A DNA stretch of 8,552 nucleotides, from assembly GCA_003527225.1 (NCBI GenBank), contig DPXQ01000068.1, forward strand, positions 7,561 through 16,112. The letters are read 5' to 3'. Shown in pieces: positions 6,258 to 8,552 of this stretch. Origin of the DNA: Rhizobium sp. (GTDB lineage: Bacteria; Pseudomonadota; Alphaproteobacteria; Rhizobiales; Rhizobiaceae). A program made the translations under genes and the position numbers. Numbering within the stretch: position 1 is the first letter of the stretch; each line of letters starts with the position of its first letter. The notes under the pieces were generated by a model, which was not told the origin of the DNA, did not search any database, and saw only the letters and a list, made by a program, of their open reading frames with translations.

Positions 6258-7259
6258 TCAGGCTCCCAGGGTGGCGACAAGCACCGCCTTGATCGTGTGC
6301 AGCCGGTTTTCGGCCTGATCGAAGACGATCGATGCCGGGCTTTCGAAAACCTCCTCGGTCACCTCCATCGCATCGAGTCCGAACTCGGCCTTGATGTCCG
6401 CACCGACGCTCGTCTCGGTATTGTGGAAGGCCGGCAGGCAATGCATGAAGCGCACGCGCGGATTGCCGGTCTTGGCCATCAGCGCCGCGTTCACCTGGTA
6501 GGGCGTCAGCAGCTTGATGCGTTCGGCCCATTTCTCCTTCGCCTCGCCCATCGAGACCCAGACGTCGGTATAGACGAAATCGACGCCTTTGACCGCGGCA
6601 TCGATAACCTCGGTGATCATGATCCGCGCGCCGGTCTCGGCGGCGACGGCCTGGGCCTGATCCTGGATCTCCTGTGCGGGCCAGCACGCCTTCGGCGCGC
6701 AAAGCCTTACATCCATGCCCATCTTGGCCCCGCCGATCAGCAGGCTGTCGCCCATATTGTTGCCGGCATCGCCGATGAAGACATAGGAAACCTGGTGCAG
6801 CGGCTTTTCGACATGTTCCTGCATCGTCAGGAAGTCGGCGAGGATCTGCGTGGGGTGGAACTCGTTGGTCAGGCCGTTATAGACTGGCACGCCGGAATAC
6901 TTGGCCAGTTCCTCGACGATCTCCTGGCCGAAACCGCGATATTCGATCGCATCGTAGATCCGCCCCAGGACCCGGGCGGTGTCCTTCACCGACTCCTTGT
7001 GGCCGATATGGCTGCCGGTCGGCCCCAGATAGGTGACCCGCGCGCCCTGGTCATAGGCCGCCACCTCGAAGCCGACGCGGGTGCGGGTCGAATCCTTTTC
7101 GAAGATCAGCGCGATATCCTTGCCCTGAAGCTTGGGAACCTCAGTTCCGGCGTATTTGGCGGTCTTGAGGTCGGCGGCGAGCTTCAGCAGGAAGGCGATC
7201 TCGCGCGGCGTGTAGTCGCGAAGCGTGAGGAAGCTGCGATTTTTCAAATTGAAAGCCAT
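6258..7259 (-). CDS. arcB: Ornithine carbamoyltransferase, catabolic
   Basis: A 333-residue carbamoyltransferase. In this operon it runs catabolically: citrulline plus phosphate gives ornithine and carbamoyl phosphate, which arcC then uses. Landmarks are the carbamoyl-phosphate loop STRTR at 57-61, HPTQ at 135-138, DVWVSMGE at 232-239, and HCLPAFHN at 273-280 with the conserved Cys. N-terminal domain, linker and C-terminal domain are all complete. The start at 7259 is preceded by AAGGGG. It lies 18 bases after the arcA stop and one base before arcC. The protein is longer and more arcB-like than a typical anabolic ArgF, and its place between arcA and arcC supports the catabolic name; the sequence alone cannot exclude some biosynthetic use. 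Confidence 0.95.
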   Translation of the reverse strand: MAFNLKNRSFLTLRDYTPREIAFLLKLAADLKTAKYAGTEVPKLQGKDIALIFEKDSTRTRVGFEVAAYDQGARVTYLGPTGSHIGHKESVKDTARVLGRIYDAIEYRGFGQEIVEELAKYSGVPVYNGLTNEFHPTQILADFLTMQEHVEKPLHQVSYVFIGDAGNNMGDSLLIGGAKMGMDVRLCAPKACWPAQEIQDQAQAVAAETGARIMITEVIDAAVKGVDFVYTDVWVSMGEAKEKWAERIKLLTPYQVNAALMAKTGNPRVRFMHCLPAFHNTETSVGADIKAEFGLDAMEVTEEVFESPASIVFDQAENRLHTIKAVLVATLGA

Positions 7260-7277
7260 GGTGATTACCCCTTGAGA

Positions 7278-8510
7278 TCAGATCGCATCGCGGATGGTCG
7301 GGCAGCTCATGCAATGTCCGCCGCCGCGGCCACGGCCAAGCTCCGCGCCTGGAACAGCCAGGACCTCGATGCCAACGGCCTTCAGCGCGGCATTGGTATC
7401 GTCGTTGCGGTCGTATCCGATCACCACGCCGGGGCGCAGCGCCAGCACGTTGTTGCCGTCGTTCCACTGCTCGCGCGCACGCTCTTCGTTAGTATTGCCG
7501 CCAGTGGGCACGACCTGAAGCTTCTTGTAGCCGAGCACCTCGGCGACGATGTCGAAGATCGGACGCGGATCGTGGCGGAAGAACAGCGGCGCCTTACCTT
7601 CGCCCGGCCGTATGTCATAGCAGACCAGTTCGTCGGCGACCTCCTTGAAGGTCGTCACGACGTCGCCGCCGCACAGGGTGAACACCGTATCCAGATGCAT
7701 GGCCGCACGCGACTTCGGAATGCGGAAGGCCAGCACGCGATCGACGACGCCCTTGGCAAACAGCGCCTCGGCGAGTTGCCCGATCCCTTGTGGCGACGAT
7801 CGTTCTCCCATGCCCACGAGCACGGTGCGGTTGCCGACCGGCATCACATCGCCGCCTTCCAACGTCGCCAGTCCATGCTCCTTGGTCGGGTCGCCCCAAT
7901 GGATCTCGACCTTGCCGGCGAATTTCGGATGGAACTTGTAGATCGCGGTGTTGAGCAGCGTCTCCGGCCGACGGGCTGGCCAGTACATCGGATTGACCGT
8001 CACACCGCCGTAGATCCAGCACGAGTTGTCCCGGGTAAACAGGGCGTTGGGCAAGGGCGGCAGGATCAGGCCATGATGGCCGAGATAGCTGCCGAACAGG
8101 CCAGCCGGCTTGAACGGAAGATCGTTCGCCGCAAGCCCGCCGAGCAGATACTCGGCCAGTTTGGCACCGGGCAGTTCGTCCATCCAGGCGCGCAGTTCCT
8201 CCATCATGCCCACGCCGACCTGATCCGCGTTGACGCGTTGGTCCAGCACCCAGGCCCGGCCGTCTTTCAGATCCAGCGTTTCGGCCAAAAGCACGTTGAC
8301 ATCCAGCACCTCGACGCCATCGTCGCGCATCAGGCCGGAAAAGACGTCATGGTCCTTCTGAGCCTGCTTGACCCAGAACACGTCGTCAAACAGCAGTTCC
8401 TGGCAATTGGCGGGCGTGAGGCGTCGATGGGCGAGACCGGGGCGACAGACGATCACCTGCCGCAGCTTGCCGGTTTCGGAATGCACGCCGAGTTGTGAAG
8501 TTGCGTTCAT
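7278..8510 (-). CDS. arcA: Arginine deiminase
   Basis: A 410-residue enzyme that hydrolyses arginine to citrulline and ammonia, the first step of the arginine deiminase pathway in the cytoplasm. All catalytic positions of the family are visible: FTRD with D161, LEGGD with E218, MHLD with H272 and D274, and the nucleophile C400 in the closing [22 protein letters not shown] and [18 protein letters not shown] are also characteristic. The length is typical. Arcs A, B and C are co-oriented with small gaps, so one mRNA is likely. The start at 8510 has GGGAAC upstream. The operon promoter and any FNR/Anr site are probably beyond the right edge. The reading frame on the opposite strand across this gene and arcB is a shadow and not a second gene. 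Confidence 0.96.
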   Translation of the reverse strand: MNATSQLGVHSETGKLRQVIVCRPGLAHRRLTPANCQELLFDDVFWVKQAQKDHDVFSGLMRDDGVEVLDVNVLLAETLDLKDGRAWVLDQRVNADQVGVGMMEELRAWMDELPGAKLAEYLLGGLAANDLPFKPAGLFGSYLGHHGLILPPLPNALFTRDNSCWIYGGVTVNPMYWPARRPETLLNTAIYKFHPKFAGKVEIHWGDPTKEHGLATLEGGDVMPVGNRTVLVGMGERSSPQGIGQLAEALFAKGVVDRVLAFRIPKSRAAMHLDTVFTLCGGDVVTTFKEVADELVCYDIRPGEGKAPLFFRHDPRPIFDIVAEVLGYKKLQVVPTGGNTNEERAREQWNDGNNVLALRPGVVIGYDRNDDTNAALKAVGIEVLAVPGAELGRGRGGGHCMSCPTIRDAI

Positions 8511-8552
8511 CGTGGTGTTCCCATGCCCGAGACGGTTACAAGGCGCTGATCG

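Noticed and set aside
6105..8498. Very long open frame (797 codons) on the plus strand opposite arcC, arcB and arcA.
   Set aside because: All three arc genes on the other strand have complete families and catalytic residues. The plus-strand product has no recognisable fold, is rich in His, Asp, Arg and Gly as expected from the complement of GC-rich codons, and has no ribosome binding site at its start.

Overview
The window looks like a chromosome segment of a GC-rich proteobacterium. An alphaproteobacterium of the rhizobial order (Hyphomicrobiales) is the best guess, from codon use, the look of the proteins and the two FNR/FixK-type boxes. That placement is inference; nothing in the window fixes the genus.

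Left to right: the last 59 codons of a gamma-aminobutyraldehyde dehydrogenase gene (patD, +) end at 181, followed by a strong hairpin. A spacer of about 450 bases leads to a tandem-domain universal stress protein (+, 629-1465), with an FNR/FixK-like box at 560-573. A second spacer of about 780 bases (1466-2243) holds no gene I can name, but carries another FNR/FixK-like box (2080-2093) with a well-placed -10.

That promoter leads into a compact four-gene + strand operon (2244-5207): E1-alpha and E1-beta of an acetoin/2-oxoacid dehydrogenase, a free-standing 80-residue lipoyl domain starting at TTG, and an LplA-type lipoate-protein ligase overlapping it by 11 bases. No E2 acyltransferase core and no E3 dihydrolipoamide dehydrogenase lie with them. 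This reduced complex with its own lipoylation enzyme is the most interesting thing here.

Converging on it from the right is the arginine deiminase operon on the minus strand, in the order arcA (8510-7278), arcB (7259-6258), arcC (6256-5336). It turns arginine into ornithine, CO2, ammonia and ATP without respiration. The last bases of the window may hold the tail of one more upstream gene of that operon.

Taken together the window reads as a low-oxygen energy and stress island: substrate-level ATP from arginine, a stress protein, and a lipoyl-linked E1 system, the last two under likely oxygen-responsive control. The FNR/FixK link for arcABC itself cannot be seen because its promoter lies outside the window.
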